Shown: positions 26,156 to 34,341 of the stretch, one piece after another
Position numbering within the stretch: position 1 is the stretch's first letter
Layout of the letters: every line of letters begins with the position of its first letter
NCBI GenBank assembly: GCA_965247295.1
Contig: CBDFGQ010000003.1
Span: forward strand, 124,001-188,000
DNA from: CBDFGQ01 sp965247295
GTDB taxonomy: Bacteria > Chloroflexota > Dehalococcoidia > Lucifugimonadales > JAGWBF01
Reading direction: 5' to 3'
DNA: 64,000 nucleotides
Made by a program: the position numbers and the translations under genes
The notes under the pieces: generated by a model
What the model saw: only the letters and a program-made list of their open reading frames with translations
Databases searched by the model: none
Told to the model about the DNA's origin: nothing

Positions 26156-26776
26156 TCAACTGGAGGGATTTTCAAGCAAAGACAGCGCAAGCCTAGCAGA
26201 GTCAACCACGATCTCTTGAACTTGTTCTTCAGCTTTTCGTCTCATACGTGCTTCGTATATGGCTATGTCGTCCTTCGAGTATCCATAAATCTCCAGTCCG
26301 GACAGGTCTATTTCCCACGGGTATGGGATTGCGAGGCCAGAGGAAATGTCACTATACATTTTCCTGGTCTCTTTTTGCTCTACGGCGTCGCGTTCCAGAT
26401 CTCGATTTCTCAGGTTGTCTACTTTAGCCTGGGTCCAGCCTAAACATTCCACAATGTGCCCGGCTCCAGCCTGGGGTGGCACCAAACCTAGCTGTTGCCT
26501 CTTCCAAAAGTCTATTCGCCAAGGCAAAGTTTTTATCCAGTGACACCCCTTGCACAAAAATCTAGCCTCTACAAAACTTTTCCTGTGCAGTCGGTCATTG
26601 TAGTCCCACCGCTCGTCCAATTGGGAAGCTTCGCATCTGTTCGGACAGTCGCATTTGTTCCACTCTGGATCAGTGGATTTAGCTTTCCCTCTGAAGATGG
26701 TCCACTCTCTTTTTGTCATGATGTAATGAAGTGACCACTTGGAGGGAAGGAAATGGTATTGCTTTTGTTCAAGCAT
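26156..26776 (-). CDS. Putative HNH-like zinc-binding protein, AT-rich
   Basis: A 206-residue protein I cannot place in a named family. It has CDCPNRCEAS near residue 43 and ARFLCKGCHWIKTLPWRI near residues 70-87. The second resembles the LCxxCHxxKT end of HNH endonucleases, so a zinc-stabilised nuclease-like core is possible. The C-terminal half (VECLGWTQAKVDNLRNRDLE, then a charged helix) contains no known motif. Base composition is visibly richer in A+T than the flanks, and the gene splits the thiolase-fold and DUF35 genes. Both points suggest horizontal acquisition. The start may be 26776 or ATG 26719. Confidence 0.6.
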   Translation of the reverse strand: MLEQKQYHFLPSKWSLHYIMTKREWTIFRGKAKSTDPEWNKCDCPNRCEASQLDERWDYNDRLHRKSFVEARFLCKGCHWIKTLPWRIDFWKRQQLGLVPPQAGAGHIVECLGWTQAKVDNLRNRDLERDAVEQKETRKMYSDISSGLAIPYPWEIDLSGLEIYGYSKDDIAIYEARMRRKAEEQVQEIVVDSARLALSLLENPSS

Positions 26777-26818
26777 TGATTCTCTCTTATTCTCAGTAAC
26801 GCCTCATATCCATTCGAC

Positions 26819-27997
26819 CTACTTTCCCATGATGACGACGGTGCCCACCTGCATCAGATCACCCCAGGCCTGGGCCAGACCGCGGCGCACCTCCCGCTTG
26901 ACCTGCCGGTTGCCGGCGCGACCCTGAAGCTGCCAGAAGATCTCCGTCGCCTTCATTATTCCCGCCGCGGCGATGGGGTTTCCCACTCCTAACAAGCCCC
27001 CAGAGGGACTGGCGGGTATTCCTGTTGACGTGTCCCGGTCCCAAAAACCCCGCTCGAGGAGCCTGGGAGCCTCCCCCTTGTCGGCCAGCATCAGCCCCTC
27101 CAGGTGGTGCAGCTCCTTGTACGCGAAGGGGTCGTAGGGCTCCACCACGTGTATATCCTTGCGAGGCTCAGCTATGCCCGCCATGTCGTAGGCCATGCGG
27201 GCCGCCTTTTCCAGATAACGGGGATAAGACAGGTCACGGTTGGTCCAGTAGGAGCTGTCCAGGCACCAGCCCACTCCCTCTATCCAGACGGGAGCGTCGG
27301 TAACGCGCCGGGCGAAATCGTCGGAGGCCAGGACCATGGCCCCCGCCCCATCGCTCACGGGCGATACCATGAGGCGTTGAACGGGCCAGGCCATTACCTC
27401 CGAGGCCATGATCTGCTGGATCGTCAGGTCCGCGGCGATGCCCTCCTGGGCCGAGGGATGGTCCATGCCGTTGCGCTTGTTCTTCTGTGCGACGCGGGCG
27501 AAGGTCTCCATCGGGATGTCGTGCGCCTGCATGTAGCGGTTCATCTCCAGGGCGAATATCCACAGCAGGTTCACCCCCAGGGGCCGCTCCAGGAACTGGT
27601 CGTAGATGGCATTGAAGGCACCCTGTGGATGGGGAAGGGTCGAGGACATCTTCTCCTCGGCCACCACCAGGCAGGTGCGAAAGTGGCCGCTGGCGACGTG
27701 ATGCCATCCGGTGATGAGGGACATCACCCCCGAGCCGCCCCCGACGTAGCTTCGCATGTAGGGCTTTCCCCGCCCACCGGCGCCGTCGGCCAGGTACTCC
27801 CCGTTCATGTGCACCCCGTCGAAGGCGTCGGGGGCCGTGACGCAGACAACGCAGTCGATGTCCTGGATGGTGAGACCGGCGTCCTCCAGGGCCGCCTTGG
27901 CCGCCTCGAAGGCCAGCTCCTTGGGCGTCTCCAGGGCGCGCCGCATGAACCGGGTCAGCCCCGCGCCCAGGACGGCTACTTTGTTCTTGTATGGCAT
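26819..27997 (-). CDS. Thiolase-fold (SCP2-type) protein lacking the catalytic Cys
   Basis: A 392-residue thiolase-superfamily protein. N-terminal KVAVLGAGLTRFMRR and LEDAGLTIQDID, and the C-terminal ASPSGGLLGVGNPIAAAG, fix the family. The nucleophile position reads GGGSG (residues 86-90) where thiolases have CxSG, and the GHP His is Asn (GNP). EPYDPFAYKELHHLEGL has Tyr-Asp where thiolases have a catalytic His region. It therefore cannot run the normal thiolase reaction. Cys-less homologues such as Ltp2 are retro-aldolases that need a DUF35 partner, and two DUF35 genes lie downstream. GGAGAGG is well placed before ATG 27997. Confidence 0.87.
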   Translation of the reverse strand: MPYKNKVAVLGAGLTRFMRRALETPKELAFEAAKAALEDAGLTIQDIDCVVCVTAPDAFDGVHMNGEYLADGAGGRGKPYMRSYVGGGSGVMSLITGWHHVASGHFRTCLVVAEEKMSSTLPHPQGAFNAIYDQFLERPLGVNLLWIFALEMNRYMQAHDIPMETFARVAQKNKRNGMDHPSAQEGIAADLTIQQIMASEVMAWPVQRLMVSPVSDGAGAMVLASDDFARRVTDAPVWIEGVGWCLDSSYWTNRDLSYPRYLEKAARMAYDMAGIAEPRKDIHVVEPYDPFAYKELHHLEGLMLADKGEAPRLLERGFWDRDTSTGIPASPSGGLLGVGNPIAAAGIMKATEIFWQLQGRAGNRQVKREVRRGLAQAWGDLMQVGTVVIMGK

Positions 27998-28150
27998 GCT
28001 AGACCTCTCCAGAAACAGTCGAGACAAGACCAGTGTTGCTCACTCTTTCTCCCTGTACGTTGTGTACGCCTTGACGCAGTGTGCCTTTACAGCGCCATCC
28101 TTAGCTCAGGCTCTATAGCAAGTGGGACCGGCGTTAAGCCAAGTTGCCCC

Positions 28151-29290
28151 TCACCCCCCATCCTCCCCCACCATCTCCAGGAAGCGGTCGAAGAGGTACT
28201 CGTTGTCCCTGGGACCGGGAGAGGCCTCGGAGTGGTACTGGATGGTCATCACCCGGTGCTCGCGGTGCCGCAGGCCCTCCACGGTTCCATCGTTGAGGTT
28301 CAGGTGAGTTATCTCCAAGCCCGGCGGGAGCGAGTCCCCGTCCACCGCGTAGCCGTGGTTCTGGGAGGTGATGTGTACCCTGCCCGAGGCCAGTTCCTTC
28401 ACCGGGTGGTTGGCGCCCCGGTGTCCGAACTTGAGCTTGAAGGTGTTGCCTCCAAGCGCCCTGGCAACAATCTGGTGCCCCAGGCAGATGCCCATGATCG
28501 GCACCTTTCCTATCAGCTTACGGGAGTTCTCCACCACGTATTCCAGCAGGGCCGGGTCCCCGGGTCCAGGGGAAAGTACCACTCCAGCCGGCTTCAGTGC
28601 CATAATCTCCTCGGCGGAAGCCGTGGCGGGAACCGCCATCACCTCACAGCCCCGGCTGCTCAGCAGACGCAGGATGTTGTACTTGAGGCCATAATCGGCC
28701 ACCAGGATGCGCCGTTTCTTTCCGACTGAATTGGACGGGGTGTCCCAGGTGTAGGGCTCCCCTGTGGTAACTGTCTTGACGAAGTCTACTTCCCCATACC
28801 TCGGCATGCCACTGAGCCTGGCCACCAGCTCCTCGGCAGTCTCCTCCGCCACGGCAACGGATGCGGTATGCGTTGGGGGCCCGTGCTGTGACGAGATCTG
28901 GCCCATCATCACCCCGCTGTTGCGTAACCTGCGAGTGATGGCACGGGTATCCACTCCACTCATCGCCGGGACCCCTTGGGAGGCCAGGAACTCGTGCAGT
29001 GTCGCGGTGCTGAGGCCGTGGCTGGGCTGTTGGCAATGCTCCCTGACCACCAAGCCCGCCACCTGAATCCGGCTGGACTCGAAGTCATCGGCGTTTATGC
29101 CGTAGTTCCCCACCAGCGGGTACGTCAGTACCACGATCTGGCCGGCGTAGGAGGGGTCGGTGAGCACCTCCTGATAGCCGGTCATGCTGGTGTTAAACAC
29201 CACCTCCCCGTATCCCGAGGTCTCGGCCCCAAAGGCCTCTCCCCGGTATACTGTCCCGTCCTCCAGGCCCAGTCGCGCCGCGTTAGCCAT
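28151..29290 (-). CDS. carA: Carbamoyl-phosphate synthase small subunit
   Basis: A 379-residue glutaminase subunit that supplies ammonia to CarB for pyrimidine and arginine synthesis. The N-terminal CPSase domain (FNTSMTGYQEVLTDPSYAGQ) and the class I amidotransferase domain are complete: nucleophile Cys in MGICLGHQIVARALGG, and the His/Glu pair in TIQYHSEASPGP. The ATG overlaps the end of pyrB by 8 nt (ATGGCTAA), so the two are translationally coupled. carB does not follow; the next gene downstream is the thiolase-fold protein after a 150-bp gap. Confidence 0.97.
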   Translation of the reverse strand: MANAARLGLEDGTVYRGEAFGAETSGYGEVVFNTSMTGYQEVLTDPSYAGQIVVLTYPLVGNYGINADDFESSRIQVAGLVVREHCQQPSHGLSTATLHEFLASQGVPAMSGVDTRAITRRLRNSGVMMGQISSQHGPPTHTASVAVAEETAEELVARLSGMPRYGEVDFVKTVTTGEPYTWDTPSNSVGKKRRILVADYGLKYNILRLLSSRGCEVMAVPATASAEEIMALKPAGVVLSPGPGDPALLEYVVENSRKLIGKVPIMGICLGHQIVARALGGNTFKLKFGHRGANHPVKELASGRVHITSQNHGYAVDGDSLPPGLEITHLNLNDGTVEGLRHREHRVMTIQYHSEASPGPRDNEYLFDRFLEMVGEDGG

Positions 29291-30710
29291 TAACCGGCCT
29301 TCTGTAATTTAGCAGGCGTTTTTCGCGCAGACTCAGCCCACTGGCCAGCGCGGCTGCCTCGTCCATGAAAAAGGCGAACGCTTCTGGGTCCAACGCTGCA
29401 GGGTGCTCTTCGATGGGGCGATAAACCTCACCTTCGGGGTATCGAAAGAACGCCGGAAGGGTTTCCCACTCACAGTAGGCACACACGAAGCGAGGCGCCG
29501 GCCTCTCGAAGAAGATGAATTCTCCATTTGTGCTTTGCGGCTCCCAATGAGACACACATCGCTGGTTCATGCAGGAGATCGAACGGGGTCTGAAAACGGT
29601 TCTCCCAGTATTCGAGACGGCTCCGTCCCCCATCTGGCCTCGTTTCCACGGTTTGAGCCCGAACAACAGGGCTACCAAAGCCATCCTGACGGGAACGCCA
29701 TTTCGAGCCTGCTCAAAATACTTGCTCCTTGAATCCTGGTCCATATCCGGTGACAGCTCGTTTACCCGAGGAAGTGGATGGAGCACGATAGTACGTCTAA
29801 ACCGCCTGTCGGATAGACGGCGTCGGGTGACACTCGGATAAGCTTTGTTATCTTGTTCGCCACTTGCTTGGTGGACGTCGCGCTCTACCTGGTGCCGAGT
29901 CTGGTAAATCGCCACCGGACGACCGCTTTTGATTCTGATTCGGAGCTGTGACTCGTCCTCGTACAAAGCCCGCATGTGGGGCTGACTTGGTGTCATATAA
30001 ATCGTGTGTATTGGGGCCCCCTTGGCAGCTTGACTGGTATCATTACCGTACAGAGCTTTCAAATAACCGGGCTCCATTCGCTCAAATGCACGCCCGTAGA
30101 CCGTCTCGACCTTCCGTTTTACATGGTCAGGCAGATCTAGGCCTTCTCCAGACAGAAAGATAATCTCCGCTCCGAACCGCGAGAGTGCGTAGATCAAAGA
30201 ATGTACAGTGCGGCCGTTTTTTAGATCGCCGCATAAAAGAATCGTGAGACCCTCAATTGTTCCAAACTCCCTTCGCAGGGTGTACAGGTCCAACAGGGTC
30301 TGCGTCGGGTGCTCGTGGCCACCGTCCCCAGCGTTGATCACCGGAACGTCGCTATACTCGGCAGCCAGGCGGGCGGCCCCTTCCCAGGGATGCCGGAGAA
30401 CGATCAGGTCCGCGTAGCCACTCCATATACGGATGGTATCCGCCAGGGACTCACCCTTCGAAATAGAGGATGAGGTAGGGTCTGCGGTAGTAATCGTATC
30501 GCCGCCCAGCCTCTTCATGGCGGCCTCGAAGGAGCCCCTTGTGCGGGTGCTGGGCTCCAAGAAGAGGCTGGCCATGATGCGTCGGGACGCCAGGCCGTAG
30601 TACGCTCCCGGGTCTTCCTGGATATCCTGGGCCAGGTCCAGGATGTCCTCAATCTGCTCGTTGGAAAGGTCCTCTATGGTCGCCACGCCGCCCTTATACA
30701 TCACATACAT
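29283..30710 (-). CDS. pyrB: Aspartate carbamoyltransferase with C-terminal PyrI-like zinc domain
   Basis: A 475-residue protein, longer than the usual catalytic chain of about 310. Catalytic segments are intact: FLEPSTRTRGSFEAA (carbamoyl phosphate), SISKGESLADTI, NAGDGGHEHPTQTLLDLYTL and LHPLPRVNELSPDMD. Two additions stand out. First, about 50 Arg/Gln-rich residues lie between YMTPSQPHMRALYED and TIVLHPLP. Second, a C-terminal domain has SCMNQRCVSHWEP and FVCAYCEWE, matching the zinc-binding part of the regulatory chain PyrI (C-x4-C ... C-x2-C). The allosteric nucleotide domain of PyrI is not apparent. Fused PyrB-PyrI proteins are known, for example in Thermotoga. Confidence 0.92.
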   Translation of the reverse strand: MYVMYKGGVATIEDLSNEQIEDILDLAQDIQEDPGAYYGLASRRIMASLFLEPSTRTRGSFEAAMKRLGGDTITTADPTSSSISKGESLADTIRIWSGYADLIVLRHPWEGAARLAAEYSDVPVINAGDGGHEHPTQTLLDLYTLRREFGTIEGLTILLCGDLKNGRTVHSLIYALSRFGAEIIFLSGEGLDLPDHVKRKVETVYGRAFERMEPGYLKALYGNDTSQAAKGAPIHTIYMTPSQPHMRALYEDESQLRIRIKSGRPVAIYQTRHQVERDVHQASGEQDNKAYPSVTRRRLSDRRFRRTIVLHPLPRVNELSPDMDQDSRSKYFEQARNGVPVRMALVALLFGLKPWKRGQMGDGAVSNTGRTVFRPRSISCMNQRCVSHWEPQSTNGEFIFFERPAPRFVCAYCEWETLPAFFRYPEGEVYRPIEEHPAALDPEAFAFFMDEAAALASGLSLREKRLLNYRRPVNG

Positions 30711-30745
30711 CCCACACCGAGTGCACCGCCGGGCCTATCCAGGTC

Positions 30746-30774
30746 AAAATAAGACCCTCACCGCTAGCTGGCAA
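30746..30774 (-). promoter_or_regulatory. Putative promoter of pyrB-carA
   Basis: On the minus strand TTGCCA (30774-30769), 17 nt, TATTTT (30751-30746), giving a leader of about 30 nt. A near-palindrome (GGCAAGGGGCGCCCCTGCC, 30770-30788) overlaps the -35 and could be an operator. Confidence 0.45.
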
Positions 30775-30879
30775 GGGGCGCCCCTGCCTTCAATGTGTCA
30801 GCGTTTTGACCCATATTAGCAAATACCTAACGGGGGCTCAAGGGAATGGGACATTGCCGGGACCCTGACAAGGGAATCT

Positions 30880-31452
30880 CTACAATAGCTGGCAGCCGAG
30901 GACGTCGTAAACGGCGCCCTGAGGCGTCAGCGTGCTGCGCATCAGGTTCACCTCTTTGACTTCCCAGCTTACCGCAGATTCCAGGGCAACCTGGGTTAAG
31001 GCTTCTCCCGCCCCACGACGTTCCCCACCAGTGGCGTTTTCCCGCATCCTGCCCAGGGTGAGGTGGGGAGCGAAGGGTCGGCCCTCTCTGGGGAATCCTC
31101 CGGCTGAGTGCATCTCCTCGTCTATCTGACCCTGGAGTGCCCTGAGGCGCTCCAGGTCTCCCTCCATGCCGACCCATATGACCCTGGGGGCACCGACGCT
31201 GGGGAACGCGCCTATCTCCCCTAGGCACAGGTTGAGGGGACCAATTCCCTTGGCGGCGCGCTTCAGTCCGTCCATAATCCCGCCTACTGCATCGGAGTCT
31301 ATCTCGCCAAGGAACTTCAGGGTGAGGTGGACCCCCTCGGGCCTGACCCATCGAACACTGGTGACTCCCTGCCCCTGGAGACTCCTTTGGACCTCCGCCA
31401 GGGCGTCCCGCGCCTCCGAGGAGATGTCTACAGCTATGAAGGCACGGACCAT
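30880..31452 (-). CDS. thpR: RNA 2',3'-cyclic phosphodiesterase
   Basis: A 190-residue 2H phosphoesterase (LigT/ThpR). Both HxTx motifs are present: VHLTLKFLG near residue 42 and PHLTLGRM near residue 130. The N-terminus VRAFIAVDISSEARDAL is characteristic. The family opens 2',3'-cyclic phosphates at RNA ends and can ligate tRNA halves in vitro; the role in the cell is not settled. GGGAGG lies 10 nt before ATG 31452. The amidohydrolase gene ends 16 nt upstream, suggesting one transcript. Confidence 0.94.
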   Translation of the reverse strand: MVRAFIAVDISSEARDALAEVQRSLQGQGVTSVRWVRPEGVHLTLKFLGEIDSDAVGGIMDGLKRAAKGIGPLNLCLGEIGAFPSVGAPRVIWVGMEGDLERLRALQGQIDEEMHSAGGFPREGRPFAPHLTLGRMRENATGGERRGAGEALTQVALESAVSWEVKEVNLMRSTLTPQGAVYDVLGCQLL

Positions 31453-31468
31453 CGCGCGTCGGGCCTCC

Positions 31469-32308
31469 CTACAGGCCCAGCAGCCGCTGCGCGTTGCGAG
31501 CCAGGATATTTTCCCTGTCCTCGCGGTCGAGGGGGGCCTCGTCTATTTGCTTCAATGTTCGTGAGTGCGCTATCAGCGGAAAGTCTGTGCCGAAGAGAAT
31601 CCTGTCGGACCCGGCGAGCTCCACCCCAGCTGAAAAGATCCTTTCGCTGTACAAGAGAGGGGATGCGGCCGTGTCGAAGAAAACGTTTCTTAACGCCACA
31701 CCCACCTCGGGCATGAGGACGTAGAATGGCAGACCTCCCCCCCAATGGGCCAGGACTACAGCGTTCTCCGGGAAATTGCGGGCGAATGCGTACAGCTTAT
31801 CTGGGGTCGTGGTACCCTTCCCCGGATAGGCATGGCCCACGGGCTCCGAGGCGTGGGCGAGGAGAATCAGTCCCAGCCCCCTGGCCGCCTCCATAATGGG
31901 TGACATAGCCTCGCTGCTGCCCAGGTCGAACCCCTGGGTGTCGGGATGCAGCTCCCCGATTCCCCTAACGCCCTGCCGGGCGCAGCGCTCCACCTCCAGA
32001 ACCGCCTCTTCTCCCCAATTGGGGTTCACGGAGCAGAAGCCCACCAGCCGTCCGGGGTAGCGTCTCACTTGGGCGATGACGTAGTCGTTGGCCTCCCTGG
32101 CCATAGCCATGTCCGTCCAGCCTATGCCCATGACCACGGCCATGTCGACATGCGCCTCGTCCATGGCCAGTACCAGCTCCTCGCCGGTGGCAATTTTGGA
32201 ACGAGGGTCGGAGAAAAGGGTGGAAAAGGTGGTGTCGAGCTTGACGTACCGTTCCCGATTGTCGCGGAAGTCTGGGGGAAATATGTGGGCGTGGAAATCT
32301 ATAATCAT
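31469..32308 (-). CDS. TIM-barrel amidohydrolase (Amidohydro_2/ACMSD-like)
   Basis: A 279-residue metal-dependent hydrolase or decarboxylase. It starts MIIDFHAHIFPPDF, giving the HxH metal ligands; later ligands are in LLAHASEPVGH, VVLAHWGGG and LFGTDFPL. This pattern fits the PF04909 group with ACMSD, gamma-resorcylate decarboxylase and lactonases. The activity cannot be fixed. ATG 32308 is preferred over 32329 because the HxH strand then begins at the usual place. It is divergent from the transketolase genes and probably co-transcribed with thpR. Confidence 0.9.
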   Translation of the reverse strand: MIIDFHAHIFPPDFRDNRERYVKLDTTFSTLFSDPRSKIATGEELVLAMDEAHVDMAVVMGIGWTDMAMAREANDYVIAQVRRYPGRLVGFCSVNPNWGEEAVLEVERCARQGVRGIGELHPDTQGFDLGSSEAMSPIMEAARGLGLILLAHASEPVGHAYPGKGTTTPDKLYAFARNFPENAVVLAHWGGGLPFYVLMPEVGVALRNVFFDTAASPLLYSERIFSAGVELAGSDRILFGTDFPLIAHSRTLKQIDEAPLDREDRENILARNAQRLLGL

Positions 32309-32346
32309 CCTGGGTTCAATTATAGACACTGTAACTTAATTACGGG

Positions 32347-32375
32347 TAGACACAACCCTGCTCCATTGTTATAAT
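32347..32375 (+). promoter_or_regulatory. Promoter of the transketolase pair
   Basis: TAGACA (32347-32352), exactly 17 nt, then a perfect TATAAT (32370-32375). Transcription would start near 32382, about 45 nt before the GTG start. Confidence 0.65.
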
Positions 32376-32426
32376 CTGGCTGTTTTGGGCGATGACGGTG
32401 CACCACAGAGAAGGGGGTGCCCTTAG

Positions 32427-33317
32427 GTGTCCACCAGAGCGGTGAGGCAGCAGCACAATCCAACCTCGGGCAGCAAAGCCACCGAGGTTTTTTTATCGCA
32501 GGCGGACCGGGTTGGCGTGGATGAGCTCGACGCCATCGCCCGGGAGCTGCGACGCAACGTCGTCAAGATGACCTACACCGCGGGGAGTGGGCATCCCGGG
32601 GGCTCGCTTTCAGAAATAGAGATACTCACAGCCCTCTACTTCCGGGTCTTGCGCCATGACCCACACAACCCAGGGTGGCCCGACCGAGACCGGTTCATTC
32701 TCAGCAAGGGACACGCCTGCTCCGGTCTATACGCGACCCTTGCCAGGTGCGGCTACTTCCCCGAGGAGGAGCTGTGGAGCTTCCGGACGATCGATAGCCG
32801 CCTCCAGGGTCACGCCCACACTATGACCCCAGGGGTGGAGATGAACTCTGGGTCCCTGGGACAGGGGCTGTCCTTCGGCATAGGGGATGCCCTGGCGGCC
32901 AGAATAGATGGGAAGGGCCGCCGGACCTACGTCCTCCTGGGGGACGGCGAGTGCGACGAGGGGCAGGTGTGGGAGGCGGCCATGGCTGCGGCGCACTACA
33001 AACTGGACCAACTCACCGCCTTCATAGACCGGAATCGAATCCAGAACGACCGGTTTACCAGTGAGGTAATGGAGCTCGAGCCGCTGGGAGCAAAGTGGCG
33101 GGCCTTCGGTTGGAAGGTACTGGAGATAGACGGCCACAGTATACCCCAGGTCTTGGACGCCCTGGCCAAAGCCCGGAGGACCCGTGGACGCCCTGCCGTA
33201 ATCATCGGCCACACCGTCAAGGGCAAAGGGGTTAGCTTCATGGAGAACAACCCGGACTTCCACGGCCGCGCCCCCACCAAGGATGAGTATGAGCAGGCGA
33301 TGAGGGAGCTGGAATAG
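32427..33317 (+). CDS. Transketolase, N-terminal (TPP-binding) subunit
   Basis: A 296-residue half-transketolase. AGSGHPGGSLSEIEILTALYF near residue 55, SKGHACSGLYATLARCGYF, and the TPP/metal motif GDGECDEGQVWEAAM near residue 170 are intact. Together with the next gene it makes a complete enzyme that moves two-carbon units between sugar phosphates. GGGGGTG is 7 nt before the GTG start. Split transketolases are common in Chloroflexota, archaea and some Firmicutes. The N-terminal 30 residues before DRVGVDELDAIAREL are extra. Confidence 0.95.
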   Translation: MSTRAVRQQHNPTSGSKATEVFLSQADRVGVDELDAIARELRRNVVKMTYTAGSGHPGGSLSEIEILTALYFRVLRHDPHNPGWPDRDRFILSKGHACSGLYATLARCGYFPEEELWSFRTIDSRLQGHAHTMTPGVEMNSGSLGQGLSFGIGDALAARIDGKGRRTYVLLGDGECDEGQVWEAAMAAAHYKLDQLTAFIDRNRIQNDRFTSEVMELEPLGAKWRAFGWKVLEIDGHSIPQVLDALAKARRTRGRPAVIIGHTVKGKGVSFMENNPDFHGRAPTKDEYEQAMRELE

Positions 33318-33352
33318 GTGCCCCACCCACGGAGTCGAAGGAGAGCGTGACC

Positions 33353-34306
33353 ATGGTCGCTACCCTCCCTACATCCTCGACCCGAGAGGCCTACGGCAAG
33401 ACGCTGGCGGAGCTGGGGAAAGAGGACCCGAATATAGTTGTCCTGGGCGGTGACTTGAACAAGTCCACCGTAACTTACCTGTTCGCCGCCCAGTTTCCCG
33501 AGCGTTTCTTCGACTTTGGCCCCGCGGAGCAGAATATCATGGGGGTCGCCGCGGGCCTCGCCGCTTCGGGCAAGACCCCTTTTGTTAGCACCTTCGCGGT
33601 TTTTGGGACCGCCCGTCCCTTCGACCAGATACGGATCAGCATCGCCCAGCCCCACCTCAACGTAAAGATCGTGTGCACCCATGCGGGGATCAGGACTGGT
33701 GAAGATGGAGCATCGGCCCAGAGCATTGAAGACCTGTCCCTGATGTGCTCACTACCAGGGTTCACGGTGGTATCCCCGGCCGACGCCATCGAGACGGAGA
33801 GGGCTGTTCGCGCCGCCGCTCAGACTCCGGGCCCATTCTACATCCGCCTCTACCGTCCCGCCACTGCCATAGTCCACGAGAACGGGTGCAATTTTAGCAT
33901 CGGTAAAGCGGAGGTTTTGCGCGCCGGTCAGGACGCAACCATAATCGCCACGGGCGCCGCAGTGTCCGCCGGGCTATTGGCCGCCGGCGCGCTGGCCAAG
34001 GAAGGCATAAGCTGCCGCGTGGTCAACATGCATTGCCTGAGGCCCGCGGATGACGCGATGATACAGATGGCGGCGGAGGAGACGGGCGCCGTAGTCACCG
34101 TGGAGGAGCATTACGTCCACGGGGGGCTAGGCAGCATCGTGGCCCAGTCCCTGGGTACGAGCCACCCAGTACCCCTGGAGATGGTGGCGCTGGAGGGCTA
34201 TGCGGAGTCCGGGAAGGCTGACCAGCTCCTGGAAAAGTACCACCTCACCCCCAAGGACGTTGAGCTGGCGGTCAGGGCGGTCCTGAAACGGAAGCGCGGT
34301 AGATAA
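33353..34306 (+). CDS. Transketolase, C-terminal subunit
   Basis: A 317-residue second half. The pyrimidine-binding domain (STREAYGKTLAELGKEDPNIVVLGGDLNKST; the conserved Glu is in GPAEQNIMGVAAGLA) is followed by the C-terminal domain (ATIIATGAAVSAGLLAA, VVTVEEHYVHGGLGSIVA). AGGAG lies 9 nt before ATG 33353, so I prefer it to the GTG at 33347. It is 35 bp after its partner gene and on the same promoter. Confidence 0.95.
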   Translation: MVATLPTSSTREAYGKTLAELGKEDPNIVVLGGDLNKSTVTYLFAAQFPERFFDFGPAEQNIMGVAAGLAASGKTPFVSTFAVFGTARPFDQIRISIAQPHLNVKIVCTHAGIRTGEDGASAQSIEDLSLMCSLPGFTVVSPADAIETERAVRAAAQTPGPFYIRLYRPATAIVHENGCNFSIGKAEVLRAGQDATIIATGAAVSAGLLAAGALAKEGISCRVVNMHCLRPADDAMIQMAAEETGAVVTVEEHYVHGGLGSIVAQSLGTSHPVPLEMVALEGYAESGKADQLLEKYHLTPKDVELAVRAVLKRKRGR

Positions 34307-34341
34307 TAGTAAGGTTGAAGCTCGTGGCAACCGGGGGCGGT

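Noticed and set aside
27104..28729. 541-codon plus-strand frame across the thiolase-fold and carA genes
   Set aside because: It lies antisense to two well-supported genes, has no family features and is an artefact of high GC.
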